A DNA stretch of 64,000 bases, taken from Mangrovicoccus algicola. Lineage in GTDB: Bacteria; Pseudomonadota; Alphaproteobacteria; Rhodobacterales; Rhodobacteraceae. Shown here piece by piece: positions 61,674-64,000 of this stretch (position 1 is the first letter of the stretch; every line of letters starts with the position of its first letter). The DNA lies in NCBI RefSeq assembly GCF_014903745.1, contig NZ_JACVXA010000011.1, positions 1 through 64,000 on the forward strand, in the 5' to 3' direction. The position numbers and the translations under genes were made by a program. The notes under the pieces are model-generated. The model did no database searches, was not told the origin of the DNA, and saw only the letters and a program-made list of their open reading frames with translations.

Positions 61674-63419
61674 ATGAACCTGTTTTCCGAAGTGAAGGAC
61701 CTGGTCCTGACCCAGCTCGAGGCTCTGGCGGAGGAAGGACTCCTGCCCGGTGGGCTCGACATGCAGAACGTGACCGTGGAGCCGCCGCGCGACGCCTCGC
61801 ATGGCGACATGGCGACCAATGCGGCGATGGTGCTGGCCAAGCCCGCGGGCAAGAAGCCCCGCGAGATCGCCGAGGCGCTGGCCGCCAGGCTGCTGGCCGA
61901 TCCGCGGGTCGAGGCGGCCGATGTGGCCGGTCCGGGCTTCCTGAACCTGCGCCTGACGGCCGCCACCTGGCAGGCGGAGGTGGCGCAGATCCTGACCCAT
62001 GGAATCACCTATGGCCGCTCGGGCCTGGGCGCGGGCAAGCGGATCAATGTCGAATATGTCTCGGCGAATCCCACCGGACCGATGCATGTGGGCCACACCC
62101 GGGGCGCGGTGTTCGGCGATGCGCTGGCCTCGCTTCTCGACTATGCCGGCTACGAGGTCACGCGCGAATATTACATCAATGACGGCGGCGGGCAGGTCGA
62201 TACCCTGGCCCGTTCGGTCTACCTGCGCTACCTCGAAGCCCATGGCCAGGAGGTCAGCTTTCCCGACGGGACCTATCCGGGCGATTACCTGATCGCCGTG
62301 GGCGAGACGCTCAAGGACCGGGTCGGCGAGGCCTATATCGACCAGCCCGAAGAGGTCTGGCTGGAGGAGATCCGCAGTTTCGCCACCGAGGAGATGATGG
62401 CCCTGATCCGCGAGGACCTGGCCGCGCTCGGCGTGAAGATGGACAATTTCTACTCCGAGAAATCGCTCTACGGCACCGGCCAGATCGAGAAGGCCCTGGC
62501 CGACCTGAAGGAGAAGGGCCTGATCTATCAGGGCGTGCTGGAGCCGCCGAAGGGCAAGACCCCCGAGGATTGGGAACCGCGCGAGCAGACGCTGTTCCGT
62601 TCCACCGCCCATGGCGACGATGTCGACCGCCCGGTGATGAAATCCGATGGCGCCTGGACCTATTTCGCCCCCGATATCGCCTATCATTATGACAAGGTTT
62701 CAAGGGGTTACGACGCGCTGATCGATGTGTTCGGCGCCGATCACGGCGGCTATGTCAAACGCATGAAGGCCGCGGTCGCGGCGCTTTCGGGCGGGCGCGT
62801 GCCACTGGATGTCAAGCTGATCCAGCTGGTCAAGCTGTTCAAGGACGGCGCCGAATTCAAGATGTCGAAACGCGCGGGCACCTTCGTGACGCTGCGCGAC
62901 GTGGTCGACCAGGTCGGCCCCGACGTGACCCGGTTCGTCATGCTGACCCGCAAGAACGACGCGCCGCTGGATTTCGATTTCGACAAGGTGCTGGAGCAGT
63001 CCAAGGACAACCCGGTCTTCTACGTGCAATACGCCCATGCCCGGGTCTGTTCGGTTCTGCGCAAGGCGGCGGAGCAGGGGGGCGACATCTCGGATGCGGC
63101 CCTGTCGCGGGCCGACCTGTCCGGCCTTGCCGATCCGGCCGAGCTGAAGCTTGCGCGGACCCTGGCCGAATGGCCGCGCCTGGTGGAAATCGCGGCGCGC
63201 GGAAACGAGCCGCATCGCATCGCCTTCTACCTCTACGATCTGGCCAGCGACTTCCACGCCTTGTGGAACCGCGGCAACGACAATCCCGCGCTGCGCTTCG
63301 TCCAGGATGGCGATCCCGCGGGGACATCGGCGAAAATTGCGCTTCCGCGTGCGGTCGCCGTTGTGATTTCGGCGGGTCTTGGTATTCTTGGCGTGACCCC
63401 GCTGGAGGAAATGCGCTGA
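61674..63419 (+). CDS. argS: Arginyl-tRNA synthetase
   Basis: A 581-residue class I synthetase with the HIGH-type motif [14 protein letters not shown], the KMSK-type [10 protein letters not shown] and the C-terminal anticodon-binding domain ([14 protein letters not shown]). ATG 61674 with AAGGTGG upstream is chosen. GTG 61656 would lie at the predicted transcription start and is rejected. Confidence 0.96.
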   Translation: MNLFSEVKDLVLTQLEALAEEGLLPGGLDMQNVTVEPPRDASHGDMATNAAMVLAKPAGKKPREIAEALAARLLADPRVEAADVAGPGFLNLRLTAATWQAEVAQILTHGITYGRSGLGAGKRINVEYVSANPTGPMHVGHTRGAVFGDALASLLDYAGYEVTREYYINDGGGQVDTLARSVYLRYLEAHGQEVSFPDGTYPGDYLIAVGETLKDRVGEAYIDQPEEVWLEEIRSFATEEMMALIREDLAALGVKMDNFYSEKSLYGTGQIEKALADLKEKGLIYQGVLEPPKGKTPEDWEPREQTLFRSTAHGDDVDRPVMKSDGAWTYFAPDIAYHYDKVSRGYDALIDVFGADHGGYVKRMKAAVAALSGGRVPLDVKLIQLVKLFKDGAEFKMSKRAGTFVTLRDVVDQVGPDVTRFVMLTRKNDAPLDFDFDKVLEQSKDNPVFYVQYAHARVCSVLRKAAEQGGDISDAALSRADLSGLADPAELKLARTLAEWPRLVEIAARGNEPHRIAFYLYDLASDFHALWNRGNDNPALRFVQDGDPAGTSAKIALPRAVAVVISAGLGILGVTPLEEMR

Positions 63420-63506
63420 TCTAACGGCGACCCCGGCGGCGGGCATTGAGGCAGAACCGCAGACAAGAGGACGGGCCGGTCAACAGGTCCGCCGCATGGG
63501 GCATAG

Positions 63507-64000
63507 ATGGCAAACCCGGAATTCACCGAGGACTTCACGCACGACGTCTCCTCCGAGGCTGTCGTTTCCTCCTTCATGGGCTGGCTGGGCGCAGGCTGTT
63601 CGCTGGCGCTGGTCGTCGGCGTCGGCTGGTGGGGCTATGACCTGGCCATGCGCGAGACGAACGGCATCCCCGTGATCGCCGCGCTGGAGGGTCCGGCCCG
63701 GGTCGCCCCCGAGGATCCCGGCGGATTCGAGGCCGCCCACAAGGGCATGTCCGTCACCGAACTCTCCTCGGCGGCCGATGTGATTCAGCCCGAGCAGATC
63801 ACCCTGGCCCCGGCGCCGGTCGCGCTGCAGGACACCGACCAGCCCGTCGCCGAGATCGCCCCGGTCGCCAAGGCGCGCACCCTGCGCGACGCGGTCAACG
63901 AGGCCCTGCAGGATGCCGGCGTGCTGCCGAGCGCCGCGGAGGCCGCGCCGTTTCCCGACGACGCCGGCTCCGCCATCGCCGCGCCGCTGCCGCCGACGAT
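63507..64000 (+). CDS. Probable SPOR-domain protein, N-terminal part
   Basis: The frame runs off the window end (164 codons seen). An acidic cytoplasmic N-terminus precedes one membrane helix (SFMGWLGAGCSLALVVGVGW), then a Pro/Ala/Glu-rich periplasmic linker. The SPOR domain itself is not in view. The assignment rests on the layout and on the usual argS-SPOR gene order in Rhodobacterales. SPOR proteins bind denuded septal peptidoglycan. Confidence 0.65.
   Translation, partial: MANPEFTEDFTHDVSSEAVVSSFMGWLGAGCSLALVVGVGWWGYDLAMRETNGIPVIAALEGPARVAPEDPGGFEAAHKGMSVTELSSAADVIQPEQITLAPAPVALQDTDQPVAEIAPVAKARTLRDAVNEALQDAGVLPSAAEAAPFPDDAGSAIAAPLPPT

Overview
The window looks like chromosomal core sequence from an alphaproteobacterium of the order Rhodobacterales (Rhodobacteraceae, Paracoccus/Rhodobacter-like; genus not resolved). 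The evidence is the very high GC content, the Usg-like family gene, the order alaS-recA-(divergent) clpS, an argS gene followed by a probable SPOR protein, DUF1127 micro-proteins, split cytochrome c maturation genes, a class II (B12) ribonucleotide reductase, a GTTC-N7-GTTC SOS box and a TTAA-N7-TTAA CtrA-type box. No rRNA, insertion sequence, prophage, CRISPR array or conjugation gene was seen. One tRNA gene is present (Gly, anticodon CCC).

Layout. 1-8 kb: Uup-type ABC-F ATPase, then a minus-strand run of P-loop ATPase, metA, ppk2 and a TetR regulator, a glycosyltransferase and a FadL-type outer membrane protein. 8-16 kb: gyrA, usg, coaD, a DUF1127 protein, two glyceraldehyde-3-phosphate dehydrogenase paralogues (NAD-type and probably NADP-type) flanking an alanine-rich protein, and bolA/grxD with small overlapping frames between them. 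16-21 kb: purL, a stress-like cluster (host-attachment family, DUF4112, YqaE), a candidate small RNA and a LysR regulator. 21-31 kb: acyltransferase, murI, argC, ccmE, lpxL-like acyltransferase, DUF1223, acnA, a lipoprotein, nrdR and ribD. 31-39 kb: DUF1330, alaS, recA, clpS, an RsmC-like methyltransferase, a degenerate SDR, a lipoprotein and a VPLPA-CTERM-like surface protein. 39-48 kb: nrdJ behind two NrdR-type boxes, an odd P-loop kinase, prmA, a second DUF1127 protein and ruvCAB. 48-64 kb: tRNA-Gly, xerC/DUF484, an esterase, a small transaldolase, bactofilin with an M23 peptidase, DUF1289-ruvX-ccmI, sodB, xth, a sulfotransferase, an A-type Fe-S carrier, dgt, a membrane protein, argS and a truncated SPOR-type gene.

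How the parts work together. DNA repair is strongly represented: recA and probably ruvCAB under LexA, plus ruvX, xth and xerC. dNTP supply links nrdR to nrdJ through paired boxes. The two gap genes carry the same palindromic motif (TGTTAGCGCTAACA-like) in different positions relative to their promoters. That arrangement would fit opposite control of glycolytic and gluconeogenic flux by a CceR-like LacI-family regulator. Fe-S handling (bolA, grxD, erpA-like) and cytochrome c maturation (ccmE, ccmI) are scattered. The most promising undescribed items are a roughly 70-nt small RNA candidate with an anti-Shine-Dalgarno seed (20048-20119, minus strand), the gap operators, a VPLPA-CTERM-like protein, a pseudo-enzyme SDR, and small genes that are easily missed.
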